Shown in pieces: positions 37,091 to 48,352 of a stretch of 64,000 nucleotides of DNA; the stretch's first letter is position 1, and each line of letters begins with the position of its first letter. The DNA comes from Polyporus tsugae (Eukaryota > Basidiomycota > Agaricomycetes > Polyporales > Polyporaceae). The stretch spans positions 1,302,001 through 1,366,000 of the forward strand of contig JAHRBS010000001.1 in assembly GCA_024305745.1 (NCBI GenBank), written 5' to 3'. The notes beneath the pieces were generated by a model, which made no database searches, was not told the DNA's origin, and saw nothing but the letters and a program-made list of their open reading frames with translations. Both the position numbers and the translations under genes were made by a program.

Positions 37091-38272
37091 TTAAACAAGT
37101 GAGGTACGATCGGAGCCCGCCCAGAGAGCTGGCGCCTGCGTGCCCACTTTTGTGGCTCCAGACCCCGGAAACCACAAGAGGTAGAGCCAGCTGATGCGCG
37201 CCCGCAACCAATTGAGGACGTGGCGCTCAACTTTGGCGGGATCGGTAGGTGATACCAGGAGAGCGGGTTCGGGAATCCAATAGCCCCAGATATCGTCCGA
37301 AGCTCGTGCTTTCTCCGTGCGGTCGACGCCCTGCATCGCTCGCTCCCATGCAGGGATTGCTGCGGGCATCCAGCGATGAGGAAACTCGGCGAATTTGTCA
37401 CGCCCCCGCATCTGAGAGGGATGCGGCTTCCCGGGTTTCTTCTTGGGATCTACATCGCAAAAGTTAGTAGAATGCAACTCAAGAAACGAATCGTCCTCGT
37501 AAAACATACATGGGAAGAAGCTAGGGGCAGCGATCTTGCGTGGAACGAGGAAGCGGAGGCCTGAGGATTGGGATGACCCCGAGTATTGAACGCCAGAGGT
37601 GGAAGGGATTTGGTCGGTTTGCGGATCGAATTTGGGCGTTTGCGACCTGAATCACCTGGTCACGAAAAGTCGCTGACATATACCGGAGACGATCGAGGGC
37701 CTGATGCATAGCGACAACATACCACCGGAAATCTGCTTCCTGTTCCGCAGATGCATCGCCGCTCGTATGAGAGGACACATCCCCGACGCGGTGCATCGTT
37801 TCGGCGACAAGCACGTCCAAGGGGGCGAGAAATGCCGGGGAAAGGCGTCCAAAACCGCAGACCACCGCGCCTTTGTTGGGAATGAAATCGTCCTTGGTGG
37901 TTATCTTCCACAGAGCAGCAAGGGGATCATGATCTTGCACAGGTCTGAGGATGGCGCAGAGGTACGGGTACTTCCATAAAATATTTGAGGGGCATTCACG
38001 GGGTCGGCAAGCCCGAAACGGCCGTCATCGCGAAGGTGGACTGTCAGGAGGCCGTGCTCCACCTGGGGAATATATTGGGCGTTGGGCGACGTAATGAGCG
38101 TGGAGGACCCGTCTGTGAATACTGCTGCAACCACGCCGTCGGAGAACGTGGGGACTATGCCTTCTAGAGATTGGGAAGGTCACAACGGCATAGCACAACG
38201 GGAACCAGAAAAATGACCACAATAGAACTCACCATGCAGCGTAGATAAGGAGCCAGTATTCAGAGAGGCCAT
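37091..38272 (-). pseudogene. Decayed member of an uncharacterised Agaricomycete protein family
   Basis: A first exon (38272-38233) and one intron are intact and lead into SPNAQYIPQVEHGLLTVHLR and DDGRFGLADPVNAPQIF. The expected continuation WKYPYLCAILRPVQDHDPLA then lies in another frame with no room for an intron (shift near 37970, in an ATTTTATGG context). A second frame change comes near 37620, after FRDQVIQVANAQ. The end is open again: RFLVPRKIAAPSFFP, FYEDDSFLELHSTNFCDVDP and a C-terminal VERHVLNWLRARISWLYLLW. I recall this pattern (VEHG, DGRFGL, YKYPY, RPVQEHDP) as a repeated, function-unknown family in polypores and relatives, but cannot name a domain. Two frame breaks make it most likely a pseudogene; sequencing errors at two places are the alternative. 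Confidence 0.55.
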
Positions 38273-41200
38273 GAAGGACGTCCACGCGGAGGGTTGGAGG
38301 GACTTGAACTGGAGTCTCGACAAGCGCGATCGTCACCCTTGGAGCTATATTCGTCTGCGCCGTGAGATATGCAGGGCTATGGAATATGCGCCACCGTCAG
38401 GTGAGTCTATGTGCTATGACTATGATTAGATTCTCAAACGGTGAACTTGGTCGGCTACCCTCACCTGGGTGCGTTAGTACTTACTGATGGTACTTATGAA
38501 GTCGACGTCAAACGTTCAAGTTTCGAGAGCCCCAACTTAAGCGCCGCCACACCAGATCAACACAGCCATCAAGCGCCCATTGGGTTCTTACTCTAATAGT
38601 GCTTTGCATCACGGTACCATGTACTGTACCTCCACCTGCAGCTGACAGCTTCTCGCCCTTCAAAGCTTCAACGTTGATGTACGGTGTCTCTGACCTACGA
38701 AGCACATCGGAGCTTTTCAGCCACCATTTCGGTTTTACTAAGGGTGCTCACCTAGACGACTTCGCCAAGCGAGTGTTACGACCGCTGTGGGCCGTTGATC
38801 ATTCGCGGTGGGCGTTGGATAACGGATAACGGATGAAATAGTGACTACGATGGCTACAAGTTGTGGCAAGCCCTCGTCTCAAGTGGCCGCCCCGGGGTAC
38901 GGTCGACCGTCGCCACACAAGACTATGTCTGTGGCGAGGTCGTTCCTGGCGCAGGCCTCTTCGTGGCCCTCGGGACTAGTACCCACTTCGGTGGGGAAAC
39001 TAATGTGCGCCAAAACTACAGTGATTACTCTCGTAGGCGATGAGGTCTGTCGTCGTTACTGCATGTAAGGCTGCGCTTAGTAGTGTACACATATGGGGAG
39101 GGTATTCGTTTGAATACAGCCATCAACACGACGATATAATGCTGGAAGCGGGGTGTGCCTTGGTGTCGTTCGTACTGTTAAATGTATTGGCTCCTTCTGC
39201 GCCGCATATAATCCAAGCATATAATCCTATCATCGCGTATACGGTGTGTTGCCGAGACGTCGAGACAAACATAGCCTCAATTCCTACCCATGCAAGGCTT
39301 TTCGACATGACTTGGTGTTCGCCAATCCAGACGATCACTTTCACGGTGAAATGAAGAACGAGTTGAGGTATCAAATATATCAAAAGTCGATTGTCACTTC
39401 TGGGCCGAGCATGGGGCGGGATTCAATGTCCTTGGTGACCGGTTCAGCCGTATCGGCACATTATGTTCTGACCTTGGTTACATGCTTGACATACGCTCGA
39501 CGTGGTGAGAAGAGTCGCTACAAACCTCGCCGCAGTTTCTAACGTTCAGGACACGAATCGAAGCGGACGATCCACATTCAAGTTCCAGTTAGGAGTTCCG
39601 CTTAGAACTCACGGGCGACGTTGAGTCTCTTCGCATGAAGTACTCCCTTCACACTCCTCCGAATCTCTATTCCTGTCTTCCTTCACGCCAAGGAACCGAA
39701 AAGAAAAGCGGGTCCGAGAGTCCACCGGGCGATAATGGTTGCCCCATGTGTGCGCCACTATATCACAGGGAGATACAGAATTAGTCGAAGCCTGGTACAC
39801 GGCGAGTTTTGATTACCGCCGAGGTGGCACTGAGCCTATTGCAAGGGTTGTCCGCCGGACGGTGTTGTGGAACGCACAGACCAGGATGGACGGTCTAGGC
39901 GTTCATCGCAATCAATCGCTGAGACGAGCGAACAACAAAATCACGCGCCTTATCGACCCGAATACGACTGACCTCTTGTCCGGTTTCCAGGGCTGACTCC
40001 AACATCAACATGCCGACATAGGCCGAACATCCCAGCCTCCAGCGTATAAAACCCGTCGTCCTCGCCCATTCTCTCTCCTCAGAACTCCCATGTTCACTTC
40101 TCCCTCTCCGCCCTCTCCTACTAGGTGCGCTGGCGACCCGCATTGGTGTATGCTATGCGAGTCGCTGGTCGTACGCTCTGTTGTGAGGGGCTGAACGTCG
40201 GACTGGGATGTTTCTCCCCCACATGTCCTCGCCGTCTCTGGCGGGGACGGGGCCTCTAGGCACCTCACCATCGACGCGTATGTCGCCTTGCCCTGTCTGC
40301 CATCTTTCCTTCAGCTAACCCTTCCCTATCAGACTGTGTCGGAGGTGCCCACTCACCAACGCTTCTCGGTACGTCCCCTCGCATCCTTCCCGATGGTTGT
40401 CGCTCATCGTTGTGGCGGATAGGTTTCTCCCCCTTTTTCTCTTTTCTCTCTCTCTCTGTGGCGCCCTCCCTGTCATGGGGACACCACGCCACATTGCATG
40501 GCTGGCCCTCCACCACGTACGTGCCCTGTTCCCGAGTTCGCCGTCCGAGACCAAACCTCACCGCCTCGACTCTAGCACTACCATGCACAGGTGTCAGCCG
40601 CCCCGTCGATGGTAAGCCCACCTGGTGGCTGTCGACGTTCGCGGCGCGTCGCACTCAGGCTCCCACCCTCGCCGCGAATCACCTCGCTCTGCCGGCGAGA
40701 GGTGGACGAGCCAACGCCCTTCCGGTACAGTTGCCTGTCGGGGACGGGCGACTCGGATTGTGCGGGGTGAGCGCGCCGCATTGCAAGGCTGAGCCTCCGA
40801 CTGGTGAGTGTCTGCAACGTTCCGAGGGATTTGGTTGGAGACTCACGTAAATGATTGTAGCGTGCACCGGGATTTTCAACGTGGCAGTATACAGGTGAGT
40901 GTTGATCATCGATCCGCCACTGAGGCTTGCGAGCTACACACGGATGTTATCCCGATCTTGAAAGCGTCCGGTAAGTCTTCCCGAGTAGAGTATCCTGGCA
41001 GCGGAGGGAATTGGATCGTGTCAGTCACATGTAAATACAGTAGTAGTGTAGAAATATACCATAGCGAAGCGGTGATAGCCTTCGCCGCAGAAGTTAATAA
41101 AGGTACTCACGCACACGGCGACCATTTGTTCGTGAGCATTGGTGATCGACGCTCGACCCGCTCGGGCGAATGGAGTTGAAGAATTGCATCCGTCGTGCAG

Positions 41201-41986
41201 TTTATCTAAACTAGATGACCCCCGGAAAACACCGATCTTGCGGTTGCAGTGGGACCCTCCGGCATACTACTGGTCTTTGCTCAAGGCGACGGCGAGGTCG
41301 GTGTTCTGGGTCTTGCCATTCGGCGTGTACCAAGTGGCTGGCAAGGTGGACCAAAGTCAGAAGATTGACTCGAGCTCAAGGAAGAGCACAGTACTTGCAT
41401 GCGCAGTTGCACGACATATCGTTCCATTGATGGTGCGGAACCAGCTTCAGCGCTCCTCAAAAGAGACTGCTGCATGCATAGTGAATTCGCTGGTGTAATC
41501 GACCTTGCTCAGCTCGAGGCAAAGGTTATAATGGTGGAGATGTGGCGAGTCGCGACGTCCTAATAGTGATTGCCAATGCAAGAGCCGACTGTAACGACGT
41601 CCTCGACGGTCCTGGGCGGATTGCGGTCCAAATACCCGGCCCGACCCCAGTCCGACAGCGAGCCGCAGAGCCGCTCATGCTCGTCTGTGCTGCGCTCGTC
41701 TGCCACCGTCGACGACGGTCGAGTCTGTGCAGTCTGCTCCACCTCAGCCTCCACCTTGTCCTCCCTTGCATGCTAGCAGCCCTTCGCTTATTTGCAGATC
41801 ACTGTCTCGGACAATGCCCCCAAGCCCTCGTTGCCCACTTTTCCGATGACCCCGCTACCAGGACTCCTCCGGTACCGGACCGGTGTAGTCAACTTCCGCG
41901 GTCGTTTCCGTCCGGCTGCTCCCAGTGCACAAGCTCCCTTCTCTCGGCCGTACTGTGCTCTACTTCGCCCTTCACTTCCTCGAAAG
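38273..41986. other. Long stretch with no recognised gene
   Basis: At 3.7 kb this is the longest stretch without a gene I can defend. A minor open frame at 38837-39043 (YKLWQALVSSGRPGV) looks protein-like but stands alone. At 40044 a TATAAAA is followed 40 bases later by a pyrimidine tract and an ATG at 40090, the usual look of a strong basidiomycete promoter. Only a 34-codon frame follows, then closely spaced splice-like signals to about 40890. No transposase, reverse transcriptase or terminal repeats were seen. Confidence 0.45.
40044..40092 (+). promoter_or_regulatory. Possible TATA-type promoter and leader
   Basis: TATAAAA at 40044 is followed by a C/T-rich initiator tract (CCCATTCTCTCTCCTCAG) and CCCATG at 40087-40092. 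This arrangement is typical of highly expressed basidiomycete genes, but no convincing protein follows, so the transcript may be a multi-exon noncoding or fast-evolving one. Confidence 0.3.
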
Positions 41987-43304
41987 ATGGGCAAAAACAA
42001 GAAGTCCTCCGTCCCGGATGAGGGCCATCTTCTACTCCCCCAACACGCCGGACGTCCACATCCTGCAAGCACACCCATCGTGGATACTCACACCCATCTC
42101 CTCTCCACATACTCTTTCTACCGCAGCAAGTACAAACAGGCACGCTACACCACCATGTATGACTTTGTGCGCGGATTGTATAAAGATCGCGGCGTGGAGG
42201 CCATCGTAGACGTGTACTGCGAAGCTCCCGAGCTCAAGACCTGGAAAGAAATTGCCGATTCCGCTTTGACCGAGAAAGGCAGGCGGGAGATGTGGGGTGG
42301 GCTGGAGTACTGGTTTGTAATGGGTACGTCCTGTCCGATGTTTCAGCCAATGTTACGCCAGTTGCCGGACTAGTCAACCACATGCGCCTCACCCATAGGT
42401 GTTCACCCGTAAGCGTATCTCATTCTGATACACAGTTTGAATAAAATTCTCATCTCTGCCCAGGCATGAAGCCAAAAATTACTCCAATGACATAGAGCGC
42501 GAAATGTGGGTTGTTTACCGTCCGTCCTTGTGCATTTCCGTCTCCAATTCAAATCCGCCCGCAGAATAGATGCCATGGAGCACCCTCGCTGTGTAGGATG
42601 GGGTGAGATGGGGCTAGACTACCATTATGACAACTCTCCACGCGAGGTCCAGCAAGATGTATTTGTCCGACAGCTCAAGCATGCCGTCCGACTAGGAAAG
42701 CCTCTGACGATCCACACCAGAGAAGCGGAGGAAGATACAGAGCAGATCCTCAAGGAGTATGTTCCGAAAGACCATCGGGTGCGTCTATGCGCCGTCCATA
42801 TTCAAGTGGCGCGAAATCGAGCTAGTCGTTCGGTCATCAGATACACATCCACTGCTACACCGACTCGCCGGAATGGGCCGCTCGTATGTTGGACCATTTC
42901 CCTAACCTGTACATTGGGATCACCGGTCCGTGGAACCACCCATCTTCCTGTTGCAATGGACCGTATGAACATGATCCTTGGTATCGGACACAGGCGTCAT
43001 CACGTACTCCACAAATCTCAACACGTCCGAAGTCATTCGCCGAATGGCCGTCTCGTGTGGTCCACAAATGCCGCTCCGCATCCTACTCGAGACGGACGCG
43101 CCGTTTATGACGCCTTCAAACATTTACAGCTCGCTCAAGGACGTCAAGGGAAGGCTGCCGATCTCTCATTCCGCCATGATCCCCTGGACTGCGGAGTTCG
43201 TGGCCACTGTGGCCAATGAATCGGCCGTGGACGGAGGGAGCTGGGACACGGTGAGAGTAATGCGCGAGAGCAGAGAGAACGCGAAGAGGATGTATGGAGT
43301 TTGA
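41987..43304 (+). CDS. TatD-family metal-dependent hydrolase (Scn1-like)
   Basis: Six exons (41987-42323, 42399-42408, 42464-42505, 42565-42778, 42841-42925, 42994-43304) encode 332 residues. Metal-binding positions of the TatD amidohydrolase fold are all present: HxH in VDTHTHL (35, 37), Glu in CVGWGEMGLDYHYD, His in PLTIHTREAEED, His in IHIHCYTDSPEW and Asp in LLETDAPFMTPSN. TatD enzymes are Mg-dependent 3'-5' exonucleases for single-stranded or damaged DNA. The sequence is closest in style to the fungal branch that includes fission-yeast Scn1 (Cut9-interacting), which is poorly characterised. Exon 2 has only ten bases and supplies VHP of the conserved GVHPHEAKNY; skipping it breaks frame. 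An upstream in-frame ATG at 41792 would add a 65-residue basic extension that could be a mitochondrial presequence; the 41987 start is preferred. Confidence 0.94.
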
Positions 43305-44363
43305 GTTAATATCAGGATGTATCCTGGCTAGAGTGGTATGATAGTCGACTCGTTGCTGATGCTACGCAAAATGTTGAACAACCCCTTCTTAGACAAGGCC
43401 TACCGTACACCTTGGCAACGTTTCCGCTGCATAAGAGATTGATGGCTGGTTGATTGCTCGGATTGCGTCAGAAATTTGGCGAGAGCATAATGCCAATAGC
43501 CAGGTGTTGCATGCCAGTTTTTCTGTATGACGGAATGGAAGCAACCACCCCCCCTGTGAGATCATTGGCCCTGCACTACTTCGTAAGGTATACATAAGTA
43601 CATATGTAGTTGACCTTGACTTCGAGGGACGGAAACTCCTCATATCGAAGACAGCCCGATAGCAGCGATGTCTGAGAGACGGCAAATGAGAAGGATAGGC
43701 TACAAGTCAGGGGAAACCGTGCACCGAGTCTGCCAAGTCTGTCGTGGCCGCGTCGAGAGAGCGATTCCAGACCCTCATCTACTTATGACCGGTTGAAAAG
43801 TGTCCTTTTTACTAGTCAAGGTCTATCGAGGGGATCCAATGAGGTGCATAGAAGTTTATGTATTCTTCGAATGAGGCGTTTTAAGTATATCACGACACGG
43901 TCATCTCCCAAGAATCGACACCTAATAAAATGGTGAAGGTTATGTGCTCATGAGACGATCAAATTACATCACGGTATCGCGACCTTCTTCCCATAACCCA
44001 GCCGCGATATCACAGTCCGGCACAAATGCGTTCGTGTGCCGTGTTCTGAGAGAGGTTGGTTGTTGAACGTTGACGAGTGTCAATGTCAATGTGGCGACAC
44101 GAACTGCGGTGGCCACGCACCAAAGTCATGATGTCATTTCGACCCCGACATGATGATTTTTGCCCTTTATGCTCTGTCGGACGATAGCCCGTCTTCGTAA
44201 GATATCTGGGTGATGTCGTAGCCCATTGCACCTGAGCATACGGTGGTTGAGAGCATAATCTACAGCCATCGTTCAGCAAGCTTCCAAGCAAAGTTCCATA
44301 AGAGGACGCCATCGGACGGAGCTGCGTCTGGCGCACCTGTATGTATGGTGTGATAAGAAGGTG
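43305..44363. other. Convergent intergenic region
   Basis: Between the 3' ends of the TatD gene (+) and the small basic protein gene (-). The part next to the latter, down to about 44260, is open in the frame of a possible C-terminal extension (see that gene). The rest shows nothing I can support. Confidence 0.45.
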
Positions 44364-44696
44364 TCATAGTAGACCCATCATGACATGCGCGAGGTCCTGG
44401 ACACTAGGTTCCGGTAGCGCGGCGGAGGCGGCGAAACTTGGGGTCTGCTTGGACTGTAGTAGTGTTGTTAGGATCTGTTCCCTCTTGCGAGTCAAGGGAC
44501 GCACCTGCGTAGCATATAGGGTTTGTACTTGGGCAAACTCGCTATTGATTTGCGCCGTGACGTCCGCGACTTGGTCCTTGGATATCCGGTTCAGGCCTTT
44601 CGACCGCTTTTTCACCGCTTGTTTAGCGGCAGTCTGGCGAGCGTTCTTGAGGTTCGAACTCGAGGCTTTCGATCCTTGCTTGCGCTGTTTTGCCAT
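44364..44696 (-). CDS. Small basic coiled-coil protein of unknown function
   Basis: Exons 44696-44505 and 44453-44364 give 93 residues starting MAKQRKQGSKASSSNLKNAR. Residues 1-40 are strongly basic, then a probable helix, ISKDQVADVTAQINSEFAQV. No family is recognised. The 51-base intron (GT..AG with a CTAAC branch site) has no stop codon, so an unspliced 110-residue form is also open. A different 3' end is possible: splicing from near 44390 to an acceptor ending at about 44332 would read into APDAAPSDGVLLWNFAWKLA and stop at 44260, giving an amphipathic C-terminal helix that looks natural. The intron would be short or its donor weak, so I keep the simpler model. An in-frame upstream ATG at 44840 exists. 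Divergent from YSH1 with 243 bases between the starts. Confidence 0.6.
   Translation of the reverse strand: MAKQRKQGSKASSSNLKNARQTAAKQAVKKRSKGLNRISKDQVADVTAQINSEFAQVQTLYATQVRPLTRKREQILTTLLQSKQTPSFAASAALPEPSVQDLAHVMMGLL
44454..44504 (-). other. 51-base intron without stop codon
   Basis: Begins GTGCGT, contains CTAAC ten bases before the CAG end, and is a multiple of three with no in-frame stop. Whether it is spliced cannot be decided from frame alone; the branch site argues that it is. Confidence 0.6.
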
Positions 44697-44939
44697 ATTG
44701 GCCAAGACAGGGCCAGAAACGCCGAAGGGATATCGGGGAGAGAGGCAAAGAGGGAGGGTAACTTGAAGCAACATCGGAGAGCGCTGACTGGCTTGTAGGG
44801 CGCCTCCGGTTGGACGAGAGGAGAGGCGACGTTCGAACAAGGTTGTCCGCTTACTTCCATCTCATCCCCTCTCTTCCTCTAATTTCCCTCCTTTGGCCGC
44901 TATCCCCCGGTGCTGTTCTAGCCGTGGACTTCATTGTCT

Positions 44940-47900
44940 ATGTCTGACGTACCAAAGCTTCGTATTACGCTCCTTGGCGCTGGGCAGGAAGTGGGACGGT
45001 CGTGTTGCGTTTTACAGTACCGTGGCCGAACAATCGTCTGCGACGCCGGTGTGCACCCAGCATATAGTGGAATCGCCTCTCTTCCTTTCGTGGATGACCT
45101 CGACTGGAGCACCGTAGACGTCTTGCTCATCACACAGTGCGTTTGCCCAGCAACATACGCCGACCCAATAGTGTCTCATCACTCTCGTAGTTTTCACCTC
45201 GACCATGCCGCAGCGCTCACGTATATCATGGAGAAGGTGCGTCGTCTCATTCTCGCTTTTTATGTGACCCGAGGTTCACCTGCGAATAGACCAACTTCCG
45301 GGACGGCAAGGGGAAGGTGTACATGACGCATCCTACGAAGGCGCTGCACAAGTTCATGATGCAGGATTTTGTTAGAATGAGGTATGCATACTCGTATTTT
45401 GTGCACGGCCAGATTGTCTGAGGTGTCGACACAGCTCTTCCTCGGCGGACACTCTGTTCACGCCACTCGAAATGTCCATCTCGCTGGCTTCTATCATTCC
45501 TGTCTCGGCACACCAAGTCATCACTCCTTGTCCTGGTGTCACCTTTACGCCTTATCATGCTGGTCACGTACTTGGAGCTTGCATGTTCTTGATCGACATT
45601 GCCGGTCTGAAAATTCTCTACACTGGCGACTACTCGCGAGAAGAGGACCGACATCTGGTCAAGGCCGAAATCCCGCCAATACACCCCGACGTGCTTATCG
45701 TGGAGAGCACGTATGGTGTCCAAAGCCACGAGCCAAGAGAGGACAAGGAAGTCCGTTTTACCAACTTGGTTCACTCGATTATTCGTCGTGGAGGCCACGT
45801 CCTCCTCCCTACGTTCGCTCTCGGGCGTGCGCAGGAGCTACTACTGATTCTAGATGAATACTGGGCGAAACATCCGGATCTTCACAATGTACCAATATAC
45901 TACGCCTCAAGCCTGGCCAGGAAGTGTATGGCCGTGTACCAGACATATATTCACACAATGAACTCGAATGTGCGAACGCGGTTCGCGAAGCGCGACAACC
46001 CCTTTGTATTCAAGTGCGTATTGGCTTTTTAGTTTCCCTATTATGCTCATATGCGGCAACTAGGCATATCACAAATGTCTCCGGGACACGAGGGTGGGAG
46101 CGCAAAATTGCTGAGGGCCCACCATGCGTGGTCCTGGCATCACCAGGTTTCATGACGTCGGGACCCAGTCGGGAACTCCTCGAGCTCTGGGCACCTGACT
46201 CGAAAAATGGTCTCATCGTGACGGGGTACTCGATTGAAGGGACGATGGCGAGGGTGAGTGGCTACCATATCAGGACCAACGGTATCGTTGTCGTGTACCC
46301 CTCCGTCCGTATTGTATGTACCATGCGAAGCAATGGACAAGTTTTCCTCCCCCATCTCTGTCTCCGAGTGGTCCGTCTGTCTGAGAGTGAGTTGATATTC
46401 ATGCGTTTCTTTCCCCCTTCTGTCGTATTAGGAAATCCTCAACGAGCCTAGCGAGATCACGGGAATGAAGAACAACACGATCCAGAGAAAGCTGTCAGTC
46501 GACTACATCTCGTTCAGTGCACATGTCGACTACTCGCAAAACTCTGAGTTCATGGAGCTTGTCAAGCCCCAGCACATCGTGAGTTGCGCAATCTATTTAG
46601 GTCTGAGAGCAAGACATTGACGTGTATTGATAGGTGTTGGTCCACGGGGAAGCTACGGGGATGGGTCGGCTCAAAGCTGCCATGCAGGACCGGTACAAGA
46701 GTCGGGACGAGGACATTAAGATTCACACACCTCGAAATCTAGAGACGTTGGAGTTGACGTTCCGCAGCGAGCGTGTAGCGAAGGTGTGTAGTGGCCCCTC
46801 ATCATTTGCCGCCTCATCTTGACCTAAGCGGCGTGGTAGGCTATCGGCACCCTCGCCGCACACCCACCGCAACCCAACGACGTCATATCTGGTTTACTTG
46901 TCTCAAAAGACTACTCGTACACGCTGCTGGACCCGCGAGACTTACGAGATTTTGCCGGCCTGACGACGTGTGTGGTGATGCAGCGGCAGAAGGTTGCGCT
47001 CGGCGTTGGTTGGGATTTGGTTCGCTGGCATTTGGAGGGTATGTTTGGGCAGATTGAGGAGGGGTTGGACAAGGATGGCATTCCGACCATGAGGGTACGC
47101 TTCCTGGGACCCTCTTCCTTTTGCGACCGTTTACCAAGTACGACGCAGGTCATGGGTGCAGTGGACATCAAGCTCACTGGGGAGCAGGAGCTCACGCTCG
47201 AATGGGACTCGAGTGCGAGCAACGACATGATCGCCGACTCGACCCTCGCGCTCATCAACGGGATCGACAAGAGTCCCGCCTCTGTAAAACGTTCGTCATT
47301 CCGCCCCTTTTTCTTGTGCCCTAGCTTACCCAGCCTGCGGCTTCAGTTACGACTCATTCCCATTCCCACCCTCACCAACCAGAACATCAGCACCCTCACG
47401 CAGACATCACTGACGAGTCGGCACCGGTCACGCGGATACAGCGGCTCTGTTGGTTCCTTGAGGCGCACTTCGGCGACGTGGAGCTGCACATGCCAGAAGA
47501 GGACGCTGCCGATCTGGGCGAGGACGCATCCGAGCCTTCTCTCCTGGTCACCCTGGACGAGGCGGACGCCGTCATCAACCTCCTTTCCATGGTACGTCCG
47601 CCCTTTGCCTCTTTTCCAGTAAGCACTCAAAATGCTCACCTATTTGGCGTCTAACCACCAGACGGTGACGAGCTCGAGCGAGACTCTGAAGCGGCGCGTA
47701 GAGGCCGTGCTCGACATGGCGGTGTCGACAGTGAGCTCCCTAAGTGAGGCGTTCACCGCGGGCGTGCCGCTGCAGATGGAGGAGGGGCAGGGCGAGAATG
47801 GGGTGAAGGACAAGTCTGGCTCGCCGTCTGGTCTGCCTGCCATCCCCGAAGACGGGGAGGAGCACCAGGATAGGGACGTGTTTATGACGGACGCGGAGAA

Positions 47901-48051
47901 GCCCGAGGTAAACGGTAAAGGTAAAGGTAGAGGGGCTCCTCACGTAGACGGTGCAAATGGTGCGCCGGGAGGGGAGGGTGACGGGGAAGATGGGGACGAG
48001 GACGAGGATGAGGAGGAAGAGGACGATGCTGTTCTGCAGGTACATGACTAG
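44940..48051 (+). CDS. YSH1: mRNA 3'-end endonuclease Ysh1 (CPSF73)
   Basis: Eleven exons (44940-45136, 45191-45236, 45290-45381, 45435-46013, 46064-46253, 46432-46578, 46634-46783, 46840-47094, 47149-47290, 47347-47591, 47662-48051) encode 810 residues. The metallo-beta-lactamase core has motif 2 HFHLDH at residues 66-71, split by intron 1, then [14 protein letters not shown] and [15 protein letters not shown]. The beta-CASP insert and its motifs follow ([83 protein letters not shown]). This zinc endonuclease cuts pre-mRNA at the poly(A) site in the CPF/CPSF nuclear complex. The C-terminal domain contains a His/Pro run ([16 protein letters not shown]) and ends in a highly acidic tail. All catalytic His/Asp positions are intact. 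Confidence 0.96.
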
Positions 48052-48352
48052 ATTACACGGGTTGTCTGGCTTCATGTTTGGAGTGGTTTGTTTTCGTATT
48101 ACGCTAGCTTAGGAATTGTATCGTTATCGCTACTCAGATTGTACACTTCTTCTAGCCTTGCCACCGCTCAAGTAATCGTTATATGTGGTGATTGACCATG
48201 TTTTGAAATTGGAGAAAAGCAAATGAGTTTGGCCCTCCGAGGCCAGGAATCAACCACACGAATGAGACGATGGATTCTCGAGTTCGAACGTATAGCCTGC
48301 GCATTGAATACATATTGATACGTACTTCACTTTCTCTTCTACCTCTGGCATT
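48052..48352. other. Convergent intergenic region
   Basis: About 300 bases between the 3' ends of YSH1 (+) and the DUF2264 gene (-). AT-richer, with nothing coding; suits two terminators. Confidence 0.5.
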
